Part shown: positions 1-10,825 of the stretch, piece by piece
How positions within the stretch are numbered: position 1 is the first letter of the stretch
Layout of the letters: each line of letters begins with the position of its first letter
Origin: Apophysomyces variabilis
Taxonomy: Eukaryota; Mucoromycota; Mucoromycetes; Mucorales; Mucoraceae
NCBI GenBank assembly: GCA_002749535.1
Contig: MZZL01000405.1
Span: 248,001 to 312,000, forward strand
Reading direction: 5' to 3'
DNA length: 64,000 nucleotides
The notes under the pieces: model-generated
Told to the model about the DNA's origin: nothing
What the model saw: only the letters and a program-made list of their open reading frames with translations
The model's database searches: none
Position numbers and translations under genes: made by a program

Positions 1-338
1 ATTAGATTAAAATATTGGGGATATTGGGATTTGGAAACGCTCAAAACTCTCGCAGTTTTAGTGTTGAGCTCCAAAGTTTTTGATGCTTTTATGCTCCATA
101 CTTTCTAAAAATTGGCGTGAATTATGAATAAAACTAGTACAAATGTTCTACGTTGACTTTATCTTTGCTATAATTTAAAAAGTATCCCGGTGTTCTGTGC
201 ATATTCCCATTTAGTTGCCCACTGATCCCATGTTATAAATTTGTGATTTACATTAAACTGTCTGCTTAATTCAGTTAATCGTCTTTTATTGTATTTTTTT
301 TTAGAAATTGATGTAGCACATTGGCAACATCTGATTAT
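1..338. other. intergenic, no gene seen
   Basis: AT-rich sequence downstream of the minus-strand GH92 gene. I see no open frame with family similarity and no clear repeat. It probably holds the 3' untranslated region of the GH92 transcript. Confidence 0.5.
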
Positions 339-2597
339 CTATGCATGGTTTTCACTTATAACAGAAGATGTCCCATAGGATGGGGGTACATCTTCCGTTG
401 TTGTACCCCAACTGGATGGATTTTCCCCCATTGAGAAGTCGAGGGTCCCTCCATTGGCAAGCATGTCAAGTGGTAGCCAAGAACGCGTGATATTGTTACC
501 ATTCAACTGGAGATTTTGGATGTAGTTTTTCTCCGGAGCCCCAGGGGCATTGATATGTAGTATGTTCTTGTTTCCCAGCTGTATCTTAATGGAAGAGAAC
601 TGTGGACTACTGACCGCTAAACCATCGACGCCAGGGATCACCGGATACAGGCCTAAGGCTGCCCAGACATACCACCCAGACAAAGAGCCGAGATCATCAT
701 TGCCTGCAAGGCCGTCTGGCTGCGTGCTGAATGCGGTTTTCATGATCCTTTGAACCACTTCCTGAGTGTGCGAGGGAGCGCTGGCCCAGTTGTATGTCCA
801 CGGTACACCAAACGTTGGCTCGTTTCCCATATAGAAGTGTGGCCGTTCGGTGCCTGCATTCAATTGAGAGAAAAATTGATCCAGCCTTTCTACTACTTTT
901 TTGTTTCCTCCTAGCTTTTCTATTAAACCTCCGTAATTATGCGGTACCATCCATGTGTATTGTTCTGCGTTTCCTTCCACATAATATTCATCTGTGGGTT
1001 CAAGCCAACTGCCGTTATAGTCGCGTGGTGTAAGGATAGGAGGCTGTGCAGAAGTGTCTATTAGGTTGGCCCAGTTTCCTGAACGCTGCAGTTCAATCTT
1101 TGCAAACTCAGTATCATCCAGGGCTGCTGCAAAACGTGAGATAGCAAAATCTGCGCTCGCGTATTCAAGTGTTGTTGACGCTGAGCCATCGGCTTCTCCG
1201 GGTCCGATATAGCCTAGCTTCAGATACGAGGCACGACCATCGGCTGTCGTGATGCCTTGACATGAGGACTTTGGATCGTTGGTCATCGTTTTCATATGGT
1301 TGAGTGCACCTGTCGTATCAAAATTTCTTGCACCAAAGGCATAGGCTGCAGCTATCATGAGCGAACCAGAGTCTCCAGGCATGGTCCCTGTTTCCACATT
1401 GTAATTCACCCAACGTGGGATAGCCCCACATTGATCTGCGTCATTTACTAGCGACTGAAGCGCATCTCCCGTCTCCAGAGGGAACAACCATCCTTTGAGA
1501 GACATCAAGGAACGGTAAATATCCCAGCCAGAAAAGGCAGTGTATTGGGCTTTCTGGCCCTCTTTCACTTGATATGTTCCGTTATCGAAACCAAGATACT
1601 GTCCATTCACGTCGCTAAAAATACTGGGTGCCCACTGTGTTCGATAGAATGCTGTATAAAACTTGACAAGATCGTCGCGCTTGTCACTGGTAACCTGGAT
1701 TCTGTTCAGCCGTCGGTTCCAAACATTATCTGCATCCTCTTTCGTTTTGTCAAAGTTCCATAATGGGTTCTCGGTCTCGAGATTCTCCTTCGCATTACCG
1801 GCGCTTACAAAAGAGATGCCGATTTTCATTAATACCGTGCTAGCTGACGGGAACTGCATATCCGCTTTTCCTTGGGTAATATTTGAAGATGGCAAGAAAG
1901 GCTGGTCGAATTCTGCATAGAAATAAACTTTGACGGGTGTTCTATGGTGACAGAAGGTAACGCCCATTGTGCTTCCAGTTAGAGTGTTGTTAGAGAGTAC
2001 GGTGATCTCTCCCTTTGTTTTCGCTATAGTATTTGTACGTGTCGCATCGAGTACGACAAATGCAGGTTGTTCAGGTGGGAAAGAAAAACGTCCAAAACCA
2101 GTGCGTAGCGTGGCTGTTAACTCCACCCTAACTCCATTATCAAATAGAACAGAATAGTAGCCTGGGCTTGTACTCTCGTTGCTATGACTGAAGCTGGGTG
2201 GAAGCCTGTTCAGATCAGTGGTTGCTGTCACAGGAAATTCGCCGCCATTTCCTTCACAACCTGCACCACTCATATGCATAAAGCTAAAACTTTCGATGGT
2301 ATGGTAGTCATAGTAGTATCCAGCTGGCGATCCTGGTTCTTCTGAGGCATTGGTGGTCGGTCGCGTGTTCGTGTCGGGGGACCATTGCACCATACCTAGA
2401 GGTAGACCTGCTGCGGGAACAACGCTGCCAGCTTCACCAGAGACTACAGGATCGGGAGCATTGCTACCAAGTGTGCCAATGAATTGATTGACGTACTGCG
2501 TCAACGGAAGTAGAGTGTCGTCCGATTCTATGGCATATGATGCTGAAAAGCTTACGAACCCTATTACAATTACTGCGACAAGGGATAAGCTTCGCAT
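339..2597 (-). CDS. secreted GH92 family alpha-mannosidase
   Basis: A single-exon gene of 752 residues. Glycoside hydrolase family 92 enzymes are calcium-dependent exo-mannosidases, mostly alpha-1,2, that trim N-glycans or mannans. The frame is open to an upstream ATG at 2651. I chose the ATG at 2597 because it places a typical signal peptide, MRSLSLVAVIVIGFVSFSAS, at the very start. Family signatures are the N-terminal block with GSVVPAAGLPLGMVQWSPDT, the central YVEGNAEQYTWMVPHN region that carries the expected general-acid glutamate, and the C-terminal GNDDLGSLSGWYVWAALGLY block with the expected catalytic aspartate. Length is normal for the family. The product is probably secreted or vacuolar, perhaps for scavenging mannoproteins or remodelling its own glycans. 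No introns or breaks are seen. The family call is firm; linkage specificity is inferred. Confidence 0.9.
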   Translation of the reverse strand: MRSLSLVAVIVIGFVSFSASYAIESDDTLLPLTQYVNQFIGTLGSNAPDPVVSGEAGSVVPAAGLPLGMVQWSPDTNTRPTTNASEEPGSPAGYYYDYHTIESFSFMHMSGAGCEGNGGEFPVTATTDLNRLPPSFSHSNESTSPGYYSVLFDNGVRVELTATLRTGFGRFSFPPEQPAFVVLDATRTNTIAKTKGEITVLSNNTLTGSTMGVTFCHHRTPVKVYFYAEFDQPFLPSSNITQGKADMQFPSASTVLMKIGISFVSAGNAKENLETENPLWNFDKTKEDADNVWNRRLNRIQVTSDKRDDLVKFYTAFYRTQWAPSIFSDVNGQYLGFDNGTYQVKEGQKAQYTAFSGWDIYRSLMSLKGWLFPLETGDALQSLVNDADQCGAIPRWVNYNVETGTMPGDSGSLMIAAAYAFGARNFDTTGALNHMKTMTNDPKSSCQGITTADGRASYLKLGYIGPGEADGSASTTLEYASADFAISRFAAALDDTEFAKIELQRSGNWANLIDTSAQPPILTPRDYNGSWLEPTDEYYVEGNAEQYTWMVPHNYGGLIEKLGGNKKVVERLDQFFSQLNAGTERPHFYMGNEPTFGVPWTYNWASAPSHTQEVVQRIMKTAFSTQPDGLAGNDDLGSLSGWYVWAALGLYPVIPGVDGLAVSSPQFSSIKIQLGNKNILHINAPGAPEKNYIQNLQLNGNNITRSWLPLDMLANGGTLDFSMGENPSSWGTTTEDVPPSYGTSSVISENHA

Positions 2598-4348
2598 TAT
2601 CCTTTTCAAGATATGAAAAGAAGGCAAAGATATGAGATAGATATAGAGCAAAGAACTTTGATAATGTGATATAAGAAAACCTTTTTAACAGGAATGTAAG
2701 TGTTTCCTTCATTTATCCAAATCAGGCGAGTAATCAGATTCGTTGATTATTTCAAACCTTTCAAGGAATAATCTCTAAGTAGCGCCATTGTTTATTCAGG
2801 ATTCAACAAACATATTGCCTTGAAAGCATATTTCCTCTTTCACGACCACATGAAAATAGCTAATCATCTTGTACCAAACTTGTCTCTAACACCCTTTTTC
2901 TTTTAATGGGAATGTACCTGCAGGGTGTAGCTAGGTTTTTGAACTAGGTGCATCTTCAGGTGCCACTTTAAGATGCCATTGTATCCTTTCTGTTCAAACA
3001 AAATCCAGAGGAGGAACATAAGTATAAACGACTAAGTGACGCTGGTTTCACCTAATGTTGTGAATGAAGAAAAGTCGCGGAGATCAAACCATAACAATTG
3101 CAGCAAGTCAACTTCGAAGGATGCGATCAGCCAATCTATATATAGCCTGGTGGTCAAAGAGTATTCTATTTCCCGTTTTCCTTTCGCTTAGATCATCGGT
3201 GCATCTTTTTTACGCCTCCTCCTTATTGTTTACTGTTTTGTTTTGACATATGGCTTGCTTTTTACTGCTGATAAAAGTTCATTTATTTATCAATGCCCAG
3301 ATAGCCGGTTTTACTTGTCTAACTGCTATGATCGCTTCGTCCATTGTGCTTTGCGTAGACTTGCATTGATATTTATCATAGAGAATGTCAAAAACCCACA
3401 TAGGTAAAGTCTCCCAACTCCAGTTTGTCCAATCGCTTGCATACTGTATGTCGTAGATCGCTCTCTTTCATATAGAACTAAGGGAAATGATCCGAATTTC
3501 CCTTATGAATTGGTGTAACTGCTGAATGCCGTTGGTTTAATCCATACATTCGAGGGACTCTACCTGCGTTTTGATTGCAATGCACAGTTTTGCAGACAGT
3601 AAAGCATTTCAGATAGAAAACAAAATCATAGAGTTTCTGTCTAAAGTTTTTATCTTTAGCACTTGTTGACAAACTAACTATTTTCCAGAGATGGAAAAAT
3701 ATGGATTTAGCTCGCTGGCAGTTGTACGCAATTTATTCTAGCAAAGAACTTGTTACATTATAGGAAAATGGTGCTAAGTAAAACATATCAGCACGAGTCA
3801 TACGAACAATAGAGGTACATTGTCTCGCTGTTACAGATCTTACTCAAGAAGTTTTCCATGCGGAATTTTTGTGATATGTTCCTATCAACCATTGTTTTAT
3901 TCTTCTTGTTCCTACCCCACTTGCCTATGAAATAAACTATGAGCTACAGCGCTATCCAAAGGCGGAATCACGTGTAGTGTCGGTAAACTCTTGTCCGGGA
4001 AGCCTTATTTTCCGCCCATAAATTTCAGCCCGCTCACCGCCAAGGTTTTGCATCTATCGCCTGTTTTATCTCGCTCTCCAGACTCTCGCAAGAGTTCGAT
4101 TCTTTTCCTTCCCGACAAGCTACATAAGAGAAAGAGATAAGAGAGCAAAAAGAAAAATAGGAGATAACAGGCAGGACAAACAAAAGCAACACATATTTGT
4201 TCTTACCGGGTGGGTTTATCATACGACAGCTATTCCTTCTTGCTTGCTTTGGGAGAGAGGCACTCTTAACCACCGGTATTGCTGCTAGTGGAGCTTGCTT
4301 TATTCAGACTATTACAACACACTGTCGTCAGTACCATCGTCATTCAGA
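2598..4348. other. intergenic, divergent promoters
   Basis: A 1.75-kb stretch between two divergently transcribed genes. Only unrecognisable open frames of fewer than 105 codons occur. It must hold the promoters of the GH92 gene and of the RRM gene. I could not single out a specific element. Confidence 0.5.
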
Positions 4349-6317
4349 ATGGCCATAAGTGTATCCTCTGTCTGCTCGCAACAAGAACAATTACCCATAG
4401 AATGCATTCAGTCTCCACGAGAAACCGACTCTCATGCTTCCGCTACGCCATCTTCAGAACCAGAATCTCTGGTGGCGACTTATACCGGCGAGACTGATAG
4501 TACGTCAGGAGAACCGGGATCAGTGACCCATGTTAGACAATTATTTGTTGCCAATGTAAGAACTTGATCTACATGAAGGGGTCTAGTACCGGCTGTACGT
4601 CTAACCATGGAGCACAGCTTCCCTTCCGTGTACGATGGCAAGATCTTAAAGACTTGTTCCGAAAAGCTGGAAATGTACAGAGAGCTGATGTTGCACTGAG
4701 TTACGACAACAGGTCGAAGGGACATGGCACTGTACTTTTTGCAACAGTACAAGACGCTCAGCACGCCATAGGTGAATAAGTTATACAATACAGGGATCTT
4801 TATTCACATACACTGCCTTTTTTAGATATGTTGCACAACTACAAGTGGCAAGGACGAGTTTTGGAAGTCCGGGAAGATCGTGGATTCATCGAACCACATC
4901 GGCTCCATCACCAGCAGCACCAAATGTTGTCAAGAAACAACGGAACCATGACACAACATCGTCGCGTACAGGAAATATCCCCGTTCATGGGACTCTATTT
5001 AGCGCAATCAGAGGTATTTCATTATGGCAGGTACTCTGTTTTCCTTTCTAACTGTGGATATTAGTTTGTACCACCTATCAATGCAGGCAGACAATTGTAT
5101 GTCGGCAACGTAAGATTGGCAAAATCTCTTCCGTAAATGTGTTCTTATTTTGAAACTATCCATATAGTTGCCATTTCATTGCCAATGGCAGGATGTTAAA
5201 GACTTATTTCGTAATGCCGGTAATATTCTCCGTGCGGATGTAGCACAGGCACCCGACGGCCGCAGTAAAGGTTACGGAACGGTCCTTTTTGCTACTCGCG
5301 AGGATGCGAGAAAAGCAATGGGTAAGCTTCTTTGCGCATTAGTTCCAGAAAGGACTGAATGATATATCATTGTATTAAGTCATGTACAATGGATTCGAGT
5401 TCCATGGACGTCAACTACGTGTTCATTTCGATAAGTTCGCATCGGGAAACGTGTTATCGAATCAACATTCGTTTACATACCCGCATCCACCGCCACCGAC
5501 ACAAGTACAGGCATCGCAGCAGGCACAACCGCCGCGTTATGCTGCAATGGATATCCAGCTAAGGCCGCCATCTATTCCAGCCTTTGAAAGCACTAGTACA
5601 TCCTATATGTCATCAATGTATCCTACTGCGGCAGCATTTTCAGCGATTCATGGAACCTCTTTGCTACAATCATCCCAGCCATCTCATCGGTCCTATATGG
5701 AAGAGCACAGCCAATTAGGATTTAATTCGCTCGTCGACCCGTTCCCACCGATGACAACAGGTTACCCGCATCCTCCTTTGTACCCCAACGCACATCAAAA
5801 GGAAAAAACCGCAGTGCAACTTTCTTCAGATTTACCGAACAATGTGTTTGGTTCCCTAGGTTAGGAAGCGTAACAGTATGAGGTAATAATTTAATGTTTT
5901 TCAGGTGTTTCCAAAGGTGAAAACAAAGGGTTTGGCAATGTGGATATTGGCAGCAAAGTGGATGTGCCTCCAACACAACAGAGACCATTACTATTTCCGT
6001 ATTCACAATCCACCAAGCATCAAGCTTCGTTTCCAGTATACCAGTGGAACCCATCACCATCATCTGACCCTGTCACCCCGCTTCAGGAAGAGCCAATAAC
6101 GAGTAGTCAATCACTCTATCTCTCCTCTCCCAGCACGATTCATGCGACTACAGCGACAACAGCCAATGATGGGGTGATATTTCTTACGGATGCAATGAAC
6201 TCGATGGGTTTAACGGATGGTTCAGCTGGACTGACCGCGGGGAGAAAGGAATCGATGGATAGGCTACTGGATTCATCCAACGGTGTGTGGCATCCGCTGG
6301 GCGGATTTAAGATGTGA
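4349..6317 (+). CDS. two-RRM RNA-binding protein, Gbp2/Hrb1-like
   Basis: Exons 4349-4555, 4618-4771, 4826-5030, 5091-5109, 5168-5321, 5380-5859 and 5905-6317 join in phase. Two RNA recognition motifs are visible. Each has an RNP2 strand (LFVAN, LYVGN), the phrase WQDLKDLF or WQDVKDLF, and an RNP1 strand (SKGHGTVLF, SKGYGTVLF). This sequence style is typical of fungal Gbp2/Hrb1-type mRNP proteins that accompany transcripts from nucleus to cytoplasm. The C-terminal half is low-complexity, rich in Pro, Ser, His and Gln, and probably disordered. Exon 4 is only 19 nt but is needed to restore GRQLYVGN. The start is the first ATG in frame. The last intron (45 nt, donor GTTAGG) is the least certain junction. 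The exact orthologue is not settled. Confidence 0.8.
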
Positions 6318-7008
6318 GAGAGTAAGAGGGAGAGAATCTTGGCAGATTAGGTTTAGTCATGATAATTAGTGTTTTCTTTTTTCGTTTTCTCCTTTTTTTT
6401 TTCCTTTTTTGCTTTCTATATTCGCAGCATGTTGCTTACCATTAATTAAATTATTTCTATCAGTTTACATCTATCAGCTATCAAAACATTAAAGACTGGC
6501 ATAATAGCTATCGTGATTTTTCCAATCGTACGTCGGTTTAGGTGTTTATATATTCAAGAGCCTACGGTATACAGCAAAAACACAAAAAACACTTAGTAAA
6601 GAATTACATCCTAATTTTTGGAACTCATCGCAATTTGGTTGGGCGAAAAAGTGGGAATTAGAAGATATCATTGGATGAAAAATTAAGGTTCTGAGTGTTT
6701 GATTGGTACAAAAAGGGGATTGATTGGATCAGAATGATCACTGTTGAGCTGAGAGACGGTTCCTATGAATTTGAGGTGTACGTTACACGAGGGGTACTTC
6801 CGTCACACCTGTCATAAACGCGCTGTAATTAGTCCACCAGTTTCTTTCTTGAGCCGAGTTTTTGGAGAGGCACTTATACACACACTGTCTTTTTCGTTTT
6901 AATCGCTGTAAAGAAAGCGAGGCCAAAAGGGCCGACTCTAATTCTTGGAGAGACACGTGCACATATACGTACACTCTTTATTTTTAATTTCTGATCTGTA
7001 TTTTTCAG
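6318..7008. other. intergenic, 3' flank of RRM gene
   Basis: AT-rich, with a T-rich tract around 6370-6410 just after the stop that probably belongs to the 3' untranslated region. The 5' end of the Helitron relic may lie in this stretch, but I could not find a TC terminus. Confidence 0.35.
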
Positions 7009-7948
7009 AACCGTCATGGCTTTGATCTGCATGCCCAGCAACAACGTCACTTTGCCGAGTTCCTTTTTGAATGTTGGTGATGGTCCTGTCCCACCAGATA
7101 CGTACTCCTCTATCATATGAACCTCATCATTTTCTCACTTATTTATGCAGTTCCAAATTCCGCTTATATTCCCCTCAACCCTCAGTGGTGCATACCCAGG
7201 TCAAACGTCGATAACCTTATTGCCGCTATATACCACCCAGTACTCAACGCTATCCCTCCCATTGATACCCAACTTCTTACTGATCGTGCTATTCTCACAC
7301 CGAAAAATCTCCACGTAGAAATGATCGACAATATTATCACCAATTTATTCCCAGGAACGAGCAGCGCTTACAACAGCGCTGATACTGTTGTAGAACGTGA
7401 ACATCAGAATCAAGTGCCTGTAGACTTTTCAAACTCACTATCATTTGCAGGTAACTTCTATCTACTGTTCACCAATCCCCGGCAGTGAACCTATTTTTTT
7501 TTACCTCTTCCACCACATACCCTTAATCTCAAGATCAACATGCAGATCATGCTCTTACGCAATATGGATCCCAAGGCTGGCCTTTGCAATGGCATGCGCT
7601 TGATTATTCGAGCTCTACATCCGCGTATCATTGACGCTGAGATTGCTACTGGCAGATATGCGAGATCACAAGTCTCTATACCTCGAATCAAGCTCATTGT
7701 TTCTGATACCAACTTACCTTTCAGCATAGCAAGAAGAGTTTCCAGTGAAGCCTGCATTCGCCATGACAATCAACAAAGCGCAAGGTCAGACCCTAAATCA
7801 TGTTGGTTTATACCTTCCACAATCCATGTTTTCTCATGGTCAGCTATATGTCGCTTTGTCAAGAGTGACTGAAGCCTCCAACTTGAGAATCATGTGTGAG
7901 TGGAATGATACCCATCAACCTATAACCAAAACACGTTGTATACCATAA
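7009..7948 (+). pseudogene. Helitron Rep/Hel C-terminal PIF1-like helicase relic
   Basis: Pieces of the C-terminal part of a PIF1-like Helitron helicase appear in order but in different frames. First comes HFAEFL followed, after a frame change at a T run, by NVGDG. Then come RAILTPKNLHVEMI with FPG and a Y-S-D motif (7117-7436), LLRNMDPKAGLCNGMRLI (7552-7608), and after another frame change KPAFAMTINKAQGQTLNHVG with VALSRVTEASNLRIM. This order (AILTPKN, LLRN-GLCNG, AxTINKxQGQT, YVALSR) is characteristic of fungal and plant Helitrons. At least two frameshifts and the lack of the Rep domain and the Walker A region make it non-functional. It probably served in rolling-circle transposition before decay. 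Confidence 0.8.
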
Positions 7949-8095
7949 TGCTTTCCCAGCGTTGTAAAATAGGTTTTTCTGTACAACTATTATTCCCAGT
8001 TATTCCCAACTACACTATGCAGCACATAAATATGCATCCAATTCCACTATTACTATACATGGGGGCTTTGCCCTCGCGAAGCGCGAAACAGCTAG
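7009..8095 (+). mobile_element. truncated Helitron, 3' end at CTAG
   Basis: The helicase relic is followed about 150 bp later by a typical Helitron 3' terminus. There are short GC-rich palindromes at 8061-8087 (GGGC/GCCC, then TCGCG/CGCGA around AAG), and a few bases further on CTAG at 8092-8095 with T as the next base. Helitrons end in CTRR with a preceding hairpin and insert between A and T. The 5' TC end was not found, so the left boundary is only the first recognisable coding sequence. It lies between two intact genes and does not interrupt a recognisable gene. Confidence 0.65.
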
Positions 8096-8302
8096 TCGAT
8101 ATCTGTGTTGAAACTTAACCAACCGTTGATTTCAGTAACCGGTCCCTCAAAAGCATCCTGTTGGACGGTTTCACAGGGTCCTTTTTTTTCTTTCGTAATG
8201 TGGCTTGGAATGAGTCATGGTGTAAGTGAAAAACCCCTTTGTTTCTAAGCATCTTCCTCTACTCTCTCCTCTTTCATTTTTTTTTCTTTCTTAAAAGACA
8301 CT

Positions 8303-10510
8303 ATGCACTTAACTGTGTCAAAAGAGAACGTGCCATATGGCCTACTTGCCGTTCTTTCCGCCTATCCTCAACTGAAAGAGAAAGTTGAACTCGTTGCCGG
8401 CAACGAAACGTTATTGAAGGTCGCCAATGTGGAATTCATCGGTCAGTCCGCTGTCATTCGTTACCTCATCCGCGCTGGTCAGCTTTTGGATGAACAACAA
8501 CCAGAAAACCAACAGCAGGCTCGTATTATTGATTCTATTCTGAGTAATAACTATGTCGTTGAGCAACACAAGTTCTCCAGTCAGCCCACCTTGGTGGATT
8601 ATCTGGTATGGGGCTTGAAGGCCCCAACGGATGAACCTCTTGGTAAAGAGGCCCTTGCTCTTGCTGCTACCTTGTTGGCGCAGCAGACAGCTGCTGAAGT
8701 GACTGTACCCGATATTCCCAATGTGAATTCTGATCCAAAGACAAACATTATGGATGTCTTCAAGAACGTGATCGCTGGTCAACTTTCCTTGGTTTCCGGT
8801 GTGGACGCATCTCTTATCTACGAAGCTTTGGATACACCTCGTTCGCTTGAACATGGTGATCTGGCTGTTGCCCTTCCTCGCTTGCGTGTGAAAGGCAACC
8901 CTGCCGCCTTGGCTAAGGAATGGGCCGAAAAGTTCCCTCTCAACGATTATATTGTTGCTGTGAACCCTATTGGTCCTTTCTTGAACTTTAAATTGAACAT
9001 CACCAAGCTGGTGCAAGGTACCATCCAGTTGGTGTCTGAAAAGGCTGAAAACTATGGTCGCAATACCTTCGGCAAAGGCAAGACTGTCGTCGTTGAATTC
9101 TCCTCGCCCAACATTGCCAAGCCTTTCCACGCAGGCCATCTTCGTTCTACCATCATCGGTTCATTTATTCGCAACGTCTATGACGCCAATGGTTGGACTG
9201 CCGTGTCCATGAACTACCTCGGCGACTGGGGCAAACAGTACGGTAAGCATACTCACAATGATAGCGGTATAATATCTTGGATCCATTAACTTACGAGGGC
9301 GATGACTTTTTTAGGTCTCTTGGCTATTGGTTTTGCTAAGCACGGAAGCGAAGAATTGTTGAAACAGGATCCTATCAAACACTTGTATGATGTGTATGTC
9401 CAAATCAACCGTGATGCTGAAGAAGACCCAAGCATTCACGATGATGCTCGTGCCTACTTTAAGAAAATGGAAGATGGTGATGAAGAAGCTTTGGCCTTGT
9501 GGCGCCGTTTCAGAGACCTCTCTATCGTCAAATATCAGGAAGTGTACGGCCGATTGAACATCAAATTTGATATCTATTCTGGAGAATCTCAAGTTTCCGA
9601 AGGAATGGGCCGTGCTATGGCACTTCTCGAGAAATGCAATCTGTTGACAGAGTCTGATGGAGCCAAGGTTATTGAGCTTGGCAAGTATAAGCTGGGCACA
9701 ACCGTCGTACAGAAGAAGGACGGAACGACCCTTTATTTGACGCGTGATCTTGGTGCTGCTATGGAACGATACGAACGATTTAACTTTGATAAAATGGTCT
9801 ATGTTGTGGCGTCTCAGCAAGAGCTTCACTTGAAGCAACTCTTCAAGACTTTGGAACTTATGGGCTTCGAATGGGCTAAGAAGTTGGAACATATCAGCTT
9901 TGGTATGGTGCAGGGCATGTCAACGCGTAAGGGTACTGTGGTTTTCCTTGAAGACATTTTGGACGAGGCAAAGGAAATTATGCATGATGTGATGAAGAAG
10001 AACGAGAAGAAGTACGCTGAAATTGAGGATCCCGAGTTTGTGGCCGACACGATCGGTATCTCTGGTGTAAAGATCCAGGACAACGCGGCCCGTCGTATCA
10101 AGAACTACGAGTTTGACCGTAACCGCATGTTCAGCTTCGAGGGTGATACTGGCCCCTATATACAATATGCCCATGCCCGTCTCTGCTCCATTGAGCGCAA
10201 GAGCGGCCTGAAGGTGAACCACAACGCGAAATTGGAACTCTTGACGGAACAAGGTGCCATCGAAGTTGTCCGTACCGTTGCACAATACCCCGACCTTGTC
10301 AAGGGTCTCATGAATGGATACGAACCTTGCAATGTGGTGACATACGCCTTCAAGTTGGCACACGATATCTCTGCCGTCTTTGATCAACTGTGGGTCCAGG
10401 GTGCTGAACCTGACGTAGCCGATGCCCGATTACTCATGTACTGGTCTGCTCGAGTGACTTTGGGTAACGCTATGCGCTTGTTGGGTTTGAGACCTTTGGA
10501 GAGAATGTAA
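8303..10510 (+). CDS. RARS1: cytosolic arginyl-tRNA synthetase with GST-like N-terminus
   Basis: Two exons, 8303-9242 and 9315-10510, give 711 residues. The enzyme charges tRNA-Arg. Residues about 1-115 resemble a glutathione-S-transferase-like fold (a segment ending in IGQSAVIRYLI, then a helical block with PTLVDYLVWGL). About 145-250 is the arginyl-tRNA synthetase N-terminal additional domain. The catalytic Rossmann domain carries HAGH near 275, the HIGH signature of class I synthetases. GMSTRKG near residue 513 is in the KMSK position, and the C-terminus ends in GLRPLERM as in eukaryotic ArgRS. A pyrimidine-rich leader precedes the ATG. Length is near the family norm (about 600-660) plus the extra domain. 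The gene converges with the AP-2 alpha gene, 315 bp away. Confidence 0.95.
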
Positions 10511-10825
10511 AAAAAACAATAGAACAGAAATGACAGAAGATGAAAATTCAACTCGAACGTCACAACCTTGTTTCAATCATTTTCTTGTACAATATCCATT
10601 TTTTTTCTCATAAAACAAAAAGAAACAAGTGTATTATAAGGCGGGCCCGGGACTTGTTTGTACGGATCTGAGGATAAAGAAAAGTGAAGGATAAAAGGAA
10701 CGCTAATTGGCTTGCGCATGTGTTATGCTATTCTGTGGTATGTTGTGTACATTGGGAAGATGAAAGTTTTTGCATCTGCTTTACGAATGATGAATTAATT
10801 AGAGGGGAGAAAGGGGGTATTTGAT
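10511..10825. other. convergent 3' flanks
   Basis: 315 bp between the stops of the arginyl-tRNA synthetase and AP-2 alpha genes. AT-rich with short A and T runs suited to 3' ends of both transcripts. Nothing else is seen. Confidence 0.5.

Noticed and set aside
8411..9139. 242-codon minus-strand frame across the arginyl-tRNA synthetase gene
   Set aside because: It is the antisense shadow of a well conserved coding exon and has no motif of its own.
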